Origin: Sipunculus nudus
Taxonomy: Eukaryota; Annelida; Sipuncula; Golfingiida; Sipunculidae
Length of the DNA stretch: 64,000 nucleotides
Direction of reading: 5' to 3'
NCBI GenBank assembly: GCA_026874595.1
Contig: CM049307.1
Location: 5,911,579 to 5,975,578 of the forward strand
Shown here one piece after another: positions 12,040 to 24,900 of the stretch. A model generated the notes under the pieces. It was not told the DNA's origin, did no database searches, and saw only the letters and a list, made by a program, of their open reading frames with translations. The stretch's first letter is position 1; each line of letters opens with the position of its first letter. The position numbers and the translations under genes are program-made.

Positions 12040-12903
12040 TTACTGAACTTTGGGTTGAAAACGAGACATGTAAGCATTACAGTCTGTACAGTACACCTGG
12101 TTGGCACACACAGAGTGTTTTCTACATAAGCTACACCGCACTTTACTGGAGTCTGTGAAATCCTCCTCTGGACTGCTGGGGGAATCATCCAATGATTCCT
12201 CTTCATCACCATCAGATTCATAACCATGACCTTGCGACTGACTGGAACTTGTCCGACCACTTGGGTCTGATTCAGCGTTTTTATTTGGTAGTGGTCTGTT
12301 ATTATTACAAGGCAGAGATTGAGTTAATAATGAGTTCTGGATCATGCGGACAAAACTAGGGTCTTCTGGTGTGTCCTCTGCAGTGCTGATTAGTGCTATA
12401 TTTTCACTAAATGATACATTTTTTGGCTGTCTATGTTTGGCTCTCTTCTTTACAAGTGCAGGCTTACGACCACAACCAGTTGGATCACTTGCAGTACGTG
12501 GACGGAAGTGCCGTGGCAGTTCTGAGTCTGCCCAGGCATCCTGATCAGCACAAGCTGGGCTAAACTGCTGTTCAACAGCACCAGTCTCTGATATTTTTTT
12601 GGTATAAGCTGTATGAGAACTACATGAATGTTCATCGACACATTGTGAACCGGCAGTTTGAAATCTTTGGTCAAACAAGGCCGCCACCTGGCTGACCCGA
12701 CTGTGGTTTTTGTTGGCTGTGTGTGGTGTGGCAGGATTGCTGACGTTTCTGTCTGTGTGTGCTGGGTTACTGTGATGCTGTGCTGTAGAGCTGCCGTAGG
12801 CCTGGGCAGCAGGGTTGGTGTGTGCTGTATTTTCAGTGGTCATCTCTCTGTATCCCTCGTGAGATTTCATGTGGTTATGATGATCATGGTCTCCAGACCC
12901 TCC
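12040..12903 (-). CDS. USP54: USP54-like exon 17: terminal exon with C-terminal cysteine cluster
   Basis: This 864 nt exon includes stop TAA (12040-12042). After a His-rich start ([14 protein letters not shown]) the sequence is polar and low-complexity, with [20 protein letters not shown] near the end. The last 31 residues contain CSLC, an isolated Cys, and CTDC, then [12 protein letters not shown]. This C-x2-C ... C-x2-C layout looks like a small zinc-binding knuckle. Acceptor TTTCTTCAG. Confidence 0.92.
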   Translation of the reverse strand, partial: GGSGDHDHHNHMKSHEGYREMTTENTAHTNPAAQAYGSSTAQHHSNPAHTDRNVSNPATPHTANKNHSRVSQVAALFDQRFQTAGSQCVDEHSCSSHTAYTKKISETGAVEQQFSPACADQDAWADSELPRHFRPRTASDPTGCGRKPALVKKRAKHRQPKNVSFSENIALISTAEDTPEDPSFVRMIQNSLLTQSLPCNNNRPLPNKNAESDPSGRTSSSQSQGHGYESDGDEEESLDDSPSSPEEDFTDSSKVRCSLCRKHSVCANQVYCTDCNAYMSRFQPKVQ

Positions 12904-15900
12904 CTGAAGAAAAACAAAACACCTCCATCACAATCAATCAAAAGTTTTTAATAGAACATAAAAAGTTATGTCTGACAACACAATCTGACAACCCTGCCAA
13001 GAATATAACACACTGTATAATGATTAAAGACCAAATAAACAAAAGCATTTAAAAAAATACAAGTCACATTTAACAGGACAAACATTTGTAAGCATAATAA
13101 AAGTGGACCTTTAAATAAAGTGTAGTACTTAAGCAGAAAAAATAGAGCTATCTTCAAACTTATATATCTATAAATATATACATACAACATACTACAGTAG
13201 CTATACAGAGTATAAGCTCATAATCATGTTAAGCTACAAAGAATTTAAGTAAAGACTTGTGCCTATACCTCACATCATTCACTGTGGATTCAAAAATTCA
13301 GCACCTTTTACATTTTGGGAAAATCATTTGTCATAAACTAAAACTCTATCAACAATGCAGTGAATTTTGTGATAATAATATAACTTTATAAAGCTATCTG
13401 CCTTCATCAAAACCCCCTAAAGTAAATGTAAATGATTTAAAATTTAATATTTTAGGTCAAAGTGTAGTATAGGTGATCTGCAGTGAACTGGCTTTACTCT
13501 TACTTACTTTAAAAGTTAATTTTTACTTTGATGTCATCTTATTTTTATGTGAATCTTATAAAAAATGATGGAGTCATCAAGTTGGCTGCATGTTGGAGCA
13601 AGGAAAAAAAAGGAAAGACTATCAGTGAGTTAACTGGTTTTATGGCAGGTCACCCATACTGCACTTTGTTGTCAGGAAAGCCCTGTTGTGCTGAAGTGCC
13701 AGTCAAGCTGAATACAAGCTTTTGTTTAACTCTAGATCAAAAGTTCCTTGCTACACTATGTAAATCATTCATGTAACCAAGCAAAACCAGTCTGTGTCAG
13801 ACTTTGGATGTGTCAGTTTTTGTTCCATAACAACAAGGTTTTACTATATTCTCCTTTTCTCTTGGTGTACCTCTATTAGAAATCGAAAGAATTAACAGCC
13901 CTTCAGACTGCTTTTGAAAACAAGTGGCCCATGGGCCATGACGCTCAGCTGAATTCAAGGAGCCTCGATAATGGGTAAAATGAGTGCTGAAAATCATACA
14001 TTTTGCCAATAGACCTGAGATATTAGTTACAGTTACCTTATTCTACATCCAGCAGCTATCATTTGTGCCCATCTGACTAATAGAGTGTTGAAATCATTTT
14101 CTTTTACACAGCTTGCAGAAAACAGGTCACAGTGACATTATTTCAGGTTTCAAAGGAGATTTTTTATGGACCTCCCTCAAAATAATGTATGAGGATTCTA
14201 GGCCAAATGGATACAATTTGTGCCCCATCTGACTCACTGAGGGCTAAAAAATCATGTTTTCTCCCCATATTTGCAAAATGTAGGTCACCATGACCTAATT
14301 TCGAGAGAAATTTCAAGGAGATTTGCAGAGGAACTCCCTGGATGAACAGTTTGAAGTTTCTAGGTCTGAGAGTAAAAAATTGTTAAAAAAATACAGGTGG
14401 CACCACTAGTCTGCAGGAACCGATGAAATACTCCATGATCAATATGCATGCAAAGAATCATGACGATCAATGCATTAGTTATTCAGATACTGGAGTTTTT
14501 GTATCAAATTTTTAATTTTTCTGGGGGGGGGGGGGGTTCTTCTGAGCCCCATAGCTCGGATATGGGTAACATAGACCTAATTTCAGGTTTCAAAGGAGAT
14601 ATTTTATGGACCTCCCTGGATGTAAAGTGAGAAAATTCCAGGTCCAGCGGTTATGATTTGTGCCTGGTTAATGGATGGACAGATGGATGGAAAGACAGAC
14701 GGACGGATGCTGGACAAATTTCCAAATCCACAGTTCATATAGCACAATGTCAGTGATCAACAATGGACACTTCCTTGAGAAGTTAATTTTGGAATCTAAA
14801 TGAACTCCTCATGGGATTGTAGGTGTTGCATGTATAAGGTTATTTGTGCAGTGTTACAGTGCAAAATCACTCTCACATCAACAATCAACTTAGTATCAAA
14901 CGTATCAGTCTTTTCAGGAAATATACAACTTATGACCGTACTGATGAGAGAGTCTGTTCACCCATGCCATGGCAGAATTTTAAATACCAGACTTTTATTA
15001 ACACTAGATTTGTGACAAAGCAACAGAAGTCATTCACTAGACCATGTGCTGCTGGGGCAAGAAACTTCTTTGTTCAGTTTTATAATCAGTGCAATAAATA
15101 TGTCCAAGTGTCTAATGCATAAACATATCCATGATGCCCTCAGCAGAACAGAAAATAAACATGCTCAATAAGGCCATTCTGAACAAGATGGACATACCAG
15201 TAGTATATGTGAAAATCCTTTCAAAGCCTTGTAAGTGAACTCTTCATTGATACATCAGATTTTCTTCTCACTACAATGACTCTGATTGTTTGGTGTCAAA
15301 ACCTACACTATGAATGAAGAAATTGACTACCTGAGTGACCCATTCATTCCCAAGAAAACATATACTGTGTGTGCTTCTTTAGATACACCTAGCTACTGAG
15401 AGAACACTCAGGAAGTCTACAACACTGTTTGTAACTACACCTGATATTAATAATGTCAGCTGAATAAATTATGACATGAACTATCCACCTGAACGGTTCA
15501 ACCACACCAAGAGATCTCCTACTTACTTGTGCTATACCCTGGGTCATGACCCCTGGGTCTTCCCCTGCTTAGTTCACAGCATTAACACCAGAGGGAGCAG
15601 TAATCAGGACAGGCACCATGTCAAGGTGACAGGAGAAAGGGAAGAAAAGAATAACAAATGGCCAATTAATTTGTGTGTTATTTATCCTGTTATATATACT
15701 TGAAAGAAATCTTTACTCTAAGAACATTTTACATTTGATTACTTTACTGAAATAAATTTCCCTATAAATTAATTTAACAGAACACTAGTGATAATTGTGG
15801 GATTTTTTTTCATTTTTGTCTTCCAGTAAACATCATTTAAAAAATAATTATGTATACTACAGCCCATTTATGTTTTCTGAAAGCTCATCAATAACATAAA

Positions 15901-18900
15901 CTGTTATTTAGGGCAATTATAATGTAGGTCTTAGGGAAGCATTTTCTCCCAGATAAATATACAGTACATACAGGAATTCACCAATACTTAAAGCTGATTA
16001 TGAAGAATATTATTCAATACTACTAAGAAAGAATGCCTTGTATTCATAAAACATGTACTATAGCACCAAGTGCATTAAGCATATAACACATATGGAGCAT
16101 GCTGAGTTAATGTATATAGTCTACACAAGAGCAGAGAAAGACAGAGGATTCTACACCAGAGCACAGCACAAGCAGCTAATAGTACCAAACATGCACTACA
16201 GATGTCAGCACTAGCTGTACAAAAGTATTCCTGTCAATATCAAAATAAAAACATACTAATTTCCAATATCTATCAAATAGCTATATAGCTATATCTCATA
16301 CACCTGTAGTTTTCTAGATTTAATAACCTTTTATAATATTTAGTCTGGATGAAGAGAATGATAACAGAAAGGCCATATATTTCACTGCTAAGAATAGTTT
16401 GTTCTCTGAAAATGCCCATTTCATTCCAACCATTAGTTGTCAAACTCATAACACATCCCTTGAACAAGATACCACACCAGATTAGACAATGTGTGAGATA
16501 CATTGTGATATGGATTCATATTGCATGAACTGTATGTGTTGCCAGGGGATAAAATCTCTTATGTAGTGAGAGTCAGTTAACAGTTTGTATACTTTTAAGA
16601 TATAAAATTTCATGACTTTTTCAAAATCCCTAATAAAATATTAAAGACCTCATGGCAACTTTTCGTACAGTCATTTTACCCCATGCACAAGCAATAAGGA
16701 ATAAGTCAACCACAAAAATATTTCACTTTGCCGCTGATGATTCAATAAAAAAAGATAATATTAAAGTATTATATAAAGTATTCTACTTCACTATACACTG
16801 CAAAAACTAACAAAATATTTATATTGGCCATTTCCTAAAATTCATGACTTGTCTTTAATCTTTTTTATTTAGAATTAAATGATCCTTAAAGAATTTTTCA
16901 TATTTTTTCAGACTTTGAGCTGACCAGGGCCATAAAAGTCCCTCCAAAAGAGGCACAAACTATACAGAATGAATAAGAGAATACAGGTAAATGTTGAACA
17001 TCCCCAATGACAACACAGTATCACTCATGACCTTTCACCTTATCATTTTGTATTTATTCATAACTTTATTCAATTTAATATATTTGCTGGAATCAACAAA
17101 AACTGTAAAGTTAAGATTATTATTTTCAAAGAAAGATGTATTATAAGCAGTGTCACTTATATTAATGTTACCAGGAGAGAGAAACAAACCATAAACCCCA
17201 CTACAGACAACAGCATATCAGAAGCTGGAACTGAACTACAGAGCTAAACAAAACAAACCCATGCAGAAGAAGTCAAGCCAAACAGAACAATAACCATGCT
17301 GTAATGAGAATCAATACTCACCTTTGTGTGAATTTGCATTTTTGAGTATTCCCTTCTTGGGTGCTGGCTGTAATGCTGCAAGAAGAAAATGATAACAATG
17401 TGAAAGAAACTCAATTGACAGAATCATGTGCCCTGCTGAGTTATTTAGAAGAACAATGACTATAATATATGAATGGCATTAAACAGATGTTAAATATTTG
17501 ACAAAAAGAGCTCATGAATCAATCTGTGAAATAAATGTTGTGATCATGACTTTTCATTACTGTTAGACTAGAATACTGTCTGCTATAATATTATTTCCTC
17601 ATATAGTCTCTGTGATTCCTAATAAATCCAAAATCTCAGTGTTAATTTAGCATAAAATAATGGTGAGTTACATTATAAGTATGTATATTAACTTATATTC
17701 ACTTGTAATCACCATCCGGATGTATTTAACTTCTCTGGCTCTACAATATCTCTTTTATGTGAACTGATCATACTACACGGAAATCTGTTTATACCAATAG
17801 CTACACTAGGTATACACCAATGATCTTACCATGCTGCAAGGCTGCTTGATCTTGAGAATCCAACATCTCCACTTGCTGTTGCTGAAGTTGGTCTAGTCGT
17901 TTAACCAGGGATGGTCTCACAGGGCCATTGCTCTGCCGATTACCGGGACGAGGAGGTCCTATCACTCGTCGCCCTGGGTGAGGGCTTGTGGGGGCAGACC
18001 GGACACTATTACTTACAGATTCTTCCTCAAATGGTCGAGAATCGAAAGCTGAGCTGTTCTCTCTGCTATGATCAGTGTCCCCCATCACTGTAGTGGATGA
18101 CGCTGTGCTGGTTTGTCGACTGTGCTCTCCAAAACAAGGTGTCAAAGTTCGATTAGAGTCACTACTGTTTTGTCGACTGTGGTTTCCTTGCCCCTGCTTG
18201 GTTTGCCAGGGTAAATAATCATAAATAGGATTATGGCAAGCATAGGAACTGTCTGTGTTACCACTAGGTGGCTGATATGATGTACTGGTTAAATGTTGGG
18301 CAGGCAGCTGGGGTGGCTGAGGGGGCTGCTGTTTCCGCAGGCCCATCTCGTAAGGACAGTGATAATGAGGTTCTTTACGGTCTGTCGGCTGAGGACCCAG
18401 GTATGAATGCTCCGCCCAGCTTCTTTGGCTCAGGCTAATGTTGCTCACATGCTGGCTCAGACTGCTCACCTGTGAGGTGACAGAGCCAGCTCTTTGGATA
18501 AGTGCATGATTGGCAGGTTTGTTAGAGACCTCTGGATACAAAACAGGCCGGATATCAGACTGTCCTAATGGATGGCTTATTGAGCTGGATGATGACGCGC
18601 TGGACACCCCACTACTGCTAGCTTCGTTCTTTGCACATCTGTCTTTATGAGATCTGCTGCTTGGTTTATCAGCAACTGGTGATTTTGGCCTGGTCCTATG
18701 ATATGTCTTCACCTCGGTGGCTGTCACAGACCCACCCCCTGAGACCATTTTAGCTGCCTTCTGCTTCTGTTTCCTTGGCAATGTAGCATAATGTACCACC
18801 AGATTTCCTGGGTCATACTTCTCACTGATCTCTGGGGTTTGGTGTATATTTCTAATGTCTGTTGCACTCTGGGCACTCTGCATACCATTGTTACCGGAGT

Positions 18901-21900
18901 GTTTCCGCAGCTTTCTAGCACAAGCCCCTCCTGCTGACTTCTGCTGTTTGGTCCCTCTGTATTTTACATTGTCCTTTGAAGAACTGCTGGAAGAACTACT
19001 TGAGTAGGACATGACAGAAGCCGGTGCCACAGGTCCGTATGACTGACTGTGATACACTGACATTATGTCCTGCTGCGTCATAAAGTCTTTCTCACTGCCT
19101 CTGCCAGAATCTGTCCCCTTAGAACTGGTGCTGTGAAATAATTTTAATTACAAATTAATACAAAAGGTTTTTAAATTTAAGTAAAGTATCCAACACCTGT
19201 TTAAATAAAATAAAAATCTGCTTTCATTAAAGTCATCTAGCACAATGAAACATATACATATAATATACAGCATACAACATAACATCAATTCCAAATCAAA
19301 TTTTTCATAAAACTACAACAACCAATCATTCCAACTGTACAGCAAACAGCACCTCACAGTTCTGTAACAAATATCATGCCTATAGCCCAGCCAATGCAAG
19401 GGGGCAGCCTGCTTCATTCAAAAATATAAAATCAGACCAAACAAACCCTCCCTTACCTCATCTGTCCATCATCATTGGTATCGCTGCTCATGTTTGACTG
19501 ACAGGAATCCTGCCTCGTCATCATGTTGCGGTGAAGGCTTCGTGACTTCATCACACAAGCGTTGTGCCTCATGCGAGCGAAGATGTATGTCTTCTGACTG
19601 GTGCTTTGGATGTTCAGGGCTTGCTGGTAGTAATTCAGGGCCTTGTTACACAGACACAGTGCTGAGGCATTATCCTGCTTTTCTTCTTGCTGTTTGCACT
19701 GAAGCATTAGTTCTTCTGCTGCCTGGAAGAGGGCAGCACACGTCTTGTCTAGACCATCTGGAACCATGAACAAAAATTTGCTATCAATAGATAACAATTA
19801 TTAGTTTTAGAAATAAATGAACCATTATCACATTACACATTTGTTTCTAATGATTTATCTGAAAACTAACACCATTTTTACAACTGGAAATTTCCAGCAT
19901 TACAGATGAAATAGTATCCCATGTCGTTTGGTGTGCGACCCCCTCAAAAAGGTCCCCCTTTTTCTGAAGCATATACTGACACTTTACTGACCCTACATCT
20001 GACTGTTCCTACTTTTCCTCAGCTGTTCATTAATACACGTACTTGACTGAAAAGAAGAGATTAAGAATATTCTGTAACGCGTAACTGACCTGCATGCTTG
20101 TTTTCTGGTGGTGGCACATCTGGGGCGACACTTGGCTTCAATTGTATTGCTGAAAATATTAACAAACATATATATGCATTTTACATATGCAAATATATCC
20201 AGTATTGCATAAGGAAGAAAAGTGATCCAGTGCTTTCTTGTTCTCTGCAACGTTTACTGTAAAATAACTGCTGATATATTACTGCTCTACCTGTTTTCTT
20301 ACATTCATAATCAATGAAAAGTTCATTTTGACACTACTTTAAATATTTACAACTTTTTTAACAACATTCACCTAAGGATAGGGTTGCCTCCCATGAAACA
20401 GTTTGTAGTGAATTTACAGCATTGTTTTTCTTCAGTGTTACAACTGTTTTATATATTATCAATCATATTTAGACTGAAAAGTTGTCCTAATAAAATTAAT
20501 TCACTTCTTGCATGAAAACAAGCACTTGAATAAACGATACTCACTTGGTTTTTCTGAAATAGTTTCCTTGTACACCGGGCCACGATGTCCAGCTGGCAGC
20601 GTTTCTGGTATCTGAGTCAACTTGTGGCTCCCCCTGGAGGACATATTGGCAGTGTTGTGGGCACCTGATGCAGATCCTTGCATCCTTTGGTCCCAGGACT
20701 GTACACCAAATAGCATCTTGATCTGCTCTGGTCTCGGGTAGCCTGAAGTCATACCGTCACCCGCCTGAGATTCTGTAGAACCACTGCCTGCAGAGCTGTT
20801 GCTGGTGCGATCCCCACTGCTCTCACTGCTCCTGTACCCAGAATCCCGGTGAGAATTCTGGGAGCTTACTGAGCTGTTATCTGTGATGTCAGCCTTCAGA
20901 GCATCCTTTAGCAGCCTCTTCTGCTTGTGGGACAGTGCTTTTCCTGACTCTGTGCTGCTGTTACTGCCTGTAGACTTGGCACTGCAGTTGCTCATCTGAC
21001 GGGCCAGTTTGTGCTGGTGGCTCAGGATGCTCTCGACAGCCTTACGGTTGATGTACATGTCATAATCAGACTTCTCCATCATGTCCTGTGAGGATAAGCT
21101 GGCAGAATCTGAACTCATTCCATCGATGCTGTCTGCATCTCTGCATCCCTGTTGTGGGTGTCGCTGTGTGACCTGTGGTCTCTGGTTAGCGAAATCAAAT
21201 GGTGTGACGCTGCTTGGCCGATGCTTGGTGGTATTGTTTTGGAGAGGTTGTACATACTCCCAATCATCCAAACCTTGACCTGCCATGGAGAACTGCGTAC
21301 TCTCCAGCGACTGGCTACGTCTTAGACCAGGAGTCTTCATGCCATCAGGGACTGGATAATTGTTCATGTGCTGGGAGTAGCTGAGCTGTCTGCTACCCCC
21401 TTGCTGGTCCAGCTGCTGGTATGGTCCATTCATACCCTGACCCCTCTGTTGATACCTCACAACATCAGCGTGTACTTGACCTTTTCCCTTCTTGAAGTCG
21501 CCTGGTGATGGTGGGGCATCTGTTGGAGGGGACACCATTTGCCAGCCATTCAGGCTTGGAGATTCACTACTCTGGGGAACTGACACTTGTCTCCTATAAG
21601 GATTGCTGCTAGACAATGTCCAGTCTCCATACTCCGTACCATTTGGTGCTGAACTATTGTTGTTCAAGCCTTGACCTTGCTGACTGTCACCTACTAGTGC
21701 TCCCTGGTAGTGAGACTGATGACCTGTCTGTCCTGCCTGTGTGTAGGTTGGCTCGGGCTCTGCCGGTGGAGGGGGAAAGGTAGGTGTGCCATAATAGTGA
21801 GGCTGATACTGGGGTGGTGGTACCTGTGCGTTTAAGTCCAGCAGTTCTCCCTGTCTGATGGTATGACTAAGGTAGTTTGGCTGTCTGCTGTGGCTGCTGT

Positions 21901-24900
21901 CAGTCATGTCCATGGCATTCAGGAAGCTGGACTGTCTCACATGAACACAGTCTTTTTTATCTTCCTCCTCTTCACTGTGATAACCTCCCCAACCTGGGGT
22001 CGGAGTTTGTGATCTGCGTGACTCACAGGGGGCAGTACCATCATACATGCTTGGGTTTGGAGTCTGAGCCCTCCCCTGACTAATACATTTAGGATAAGAT
22101 GGTGGGCCAGCAGTTTCTGAAGCTTTGTCAGGTACTCTAGAATCCACTTGCTGCTGATGCCGACCCACTGAAAATACACAATGATAACGCACATATGGTA
22201 AGTACAGCAACACACAAGCCAAAAGTTTTTATAAACTACTAAATATAGAGAGAAATGCTTCAGTATTCCTCATGATGAAATACAAACTATGGGACAGGAC
22301 TGGCACTTAAGGAAACACTGTAATATTACATGCTGTTTTCTGAACTGACCTCCAGTTTTGCTATTTTCTATATCTTTTATGTCTGAGCTGAAGCATTTTC
22401 TGTGCACTGTATCTACAGATACATAGAACACTAACACTTGTGAAAAAGCAAACCAAAACAACACTTACATCACACAAGTGAAATATAGTTAAATAATCAA
22501 ATTTAATACCAACATACAGATCCTGAACTGCGGTTTCAAGTGACTAGTTGTTGAGAACCACCTACCATTGACATCTGGTGAGGTCTCCAGTATGAATGTG
22601 TACTGTGGGGCTGTCTCTACAGCTACTGGTGTGGAGTCTGGATTTGCATACATCAGCAGGAGTGGCTGGAAGTGCCCACGACAACATTTGTCCACAACAC
22701 TCTCCCATCTGTCACCAATCTGAAGATAAAACAACCGAGAAATGGATCACCTGATGTCGGGTTAAAGTAAAAAAAATGGTACATACCACTATATACTGTT
22801 CATTTTAGGTTCATAAGCATCACCAGTGGTTCAGGTTCCTGAAGTGACCCTTGCATGAATTTTAAAAGTCCACATTGTGTATAAAATGATCTGTGTCACA
22901 AAATTTGTATCAACAGTCCAAAACTACAAACTAACTCCTTAATCCCAAGTTCTAAGATAACTACTAGAAACAATATTTTCTACTACTACTTATAATAAGA
23001 ATAAGTATATCAACACATTTAGTATATAAGTACCAGATATTTAACATGATGTTCTCTGTAAACGCAGTGCTACTTCAGTCTCCTTCCAACTAGCATAACT
23101 GGTTTACACCTATGTCCAGTAGAAGTGATTTGCCTCAATGGGAGACATGCTCCCTTTATATACCTTATAGCTCAAGGACAATGGTCTATAATATAGTACA
23201 CGTGTTACATACTGGTAGCAATATGAAAGATATTAAGCTGTCCTGCCCTTTCCAGTTAAAAGAACATTTTAAATATTTATGTAATAACGCACTTGGTATT
23301 TATGTGCTTGATGTTTAAATGCGTTGTTTTCCTAGCACTGAACTGTACTTACCTCCTTTACGTTAGCATCATCAAAATAGATCCAGGTACACCTCTTGGA
23401 GTGGAAGTAAAACGTGGAGTAGTGTTTGCCATAGTAACAGACCAAGCCCACTAGTTCAAGTGCATGCTTCTGTGCAGCCACCAGGTCTACCACAGAATGG
23501 AAAAGCTGCAAATATAACACAAGGAATGGTAAATCATAACCATTAGTAATATAACTCTCCGCAACATACAAGGACAGGAAATAAAAAATGTCTTCTATCT
23601 GATGAGACATTGTCACTACTTTTGTTTCTGTATCTGATGAAAAATGACAGCTAAGCAGGGGTTTGTCAGCTGGACTATATGATTACAGGGGTTTATCACC
23701 TAAACATGATTACAGGGGTTTATCAGCTGGACTATATGATAACAGGGGCATGTCAGCTGGACTATATGATTACAGGAGCTTGTCAGCTGGACTATATGAT
23801 TATGCAACAAGGTTTGTGCAATAACAGACATACTGACTATGAAACAGAGGTCAATTATAGTTATACAATATTCAGTACTGTCATACACATCACAGACCGT
23901 TTCAGAGTGTATTTCAGTACTGTCATACACATCACAGACCATTTCAGTGTGTATTTCAGTACTGTCATACACATCACAGACCGTTCCACTGTGTATTTCA
24001 GTACTGTCATACACATCACAGACTGTTTCAGTGTGTATTTCAGTACTGTCATAGACATCACATACCGTTTCAGAGTGTATTTCAGTACTGTCATACACAT
24101 CACAGACCGTTTCAGAGTGTATTTCAGTACTGTCATACACATCACAGAACGTTCAGAGTGTATTTCAGTACTGTCATACACATCACAGACCGTTTCAGTG
24201 TGTATTTCTAACATTTAGAGGATATACTGGTTGGCTTGTCCTCAAGGGGAGATATTTTCACTTTAATACTGCACCAAACAGTTGAAGGATAATGGCCCAT
24301 GAAGTACATGTGTTACATGCTGGTTGTGACATGTACATTTATTATCCATCCTGCTCTGGTGGCCAGACTTGACCTTTAAGGTTACATAGTTCAACCATTT
24401 CTTGTCTATAAGGCCACTGTTACCAAAGGCGTCTATAATGAATAGACAACCAAAGTGAACGTGCTTGATCAGGACAGATATGGGTCTGAATCTACAATGA
24501 ATACTGCTAAAAGATGATTTTGTCCCCAAACCCTGACAGTACTCTCAAATACCCAGTCAAAACTAACATTGTAATACCTATGCCGGGCAACTGAATATTC
24601 CCCTAAGGTTTTACTAAATAACAGGTTTCTATGCTGATAAAACAATACAGGAGGGCACAGAAAGTTCCATGGTCTCCTTCATTTTACTAAAAGTACACTA
24701 ATACTTATTAGATAGAATTTCCACAAAATCATTAAAGATATTTTACAAACCATTTTACATCACTAACACTGACCTTGCTTGTTGGGGATTCAAATACCAA
24801 AACTCTCACACTCACATACCCCATTTATGTATGTAAATCAACTTAAGTTTCTCAAGTTCAGTAAAATTACCAACCTTGTGCAACTCCAGTTTGAGGCCAA

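Larger units (their letters stand above)
23506..24874 (-). other. Intron 8 (1.4 kb), minisatellite-bearing
   Basis: Starts at the weak GTTGGT donor and ends TTTGCAG. It holds the two tandem arrays listed separately and no exon. Confidence 0.75.

Noticed and set aside
12040-12899. Shifted acceptor (GGAG before GGTCTG) as the exon 17 start
   Set aside because: It would restore phase without exon 16, but it lies 4 nt past a stronger CTTCAG, and a well-formed 38-nt exon explains the phase better. Kept only as the alternative.
23679-24218. 146- and 179-codon open frames on opposite strands
   Set aside because: The 42 bp unit is a multiple of three, so all frames without a stop in one unit stay open. 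Both strands are open at once, which argues against coding.
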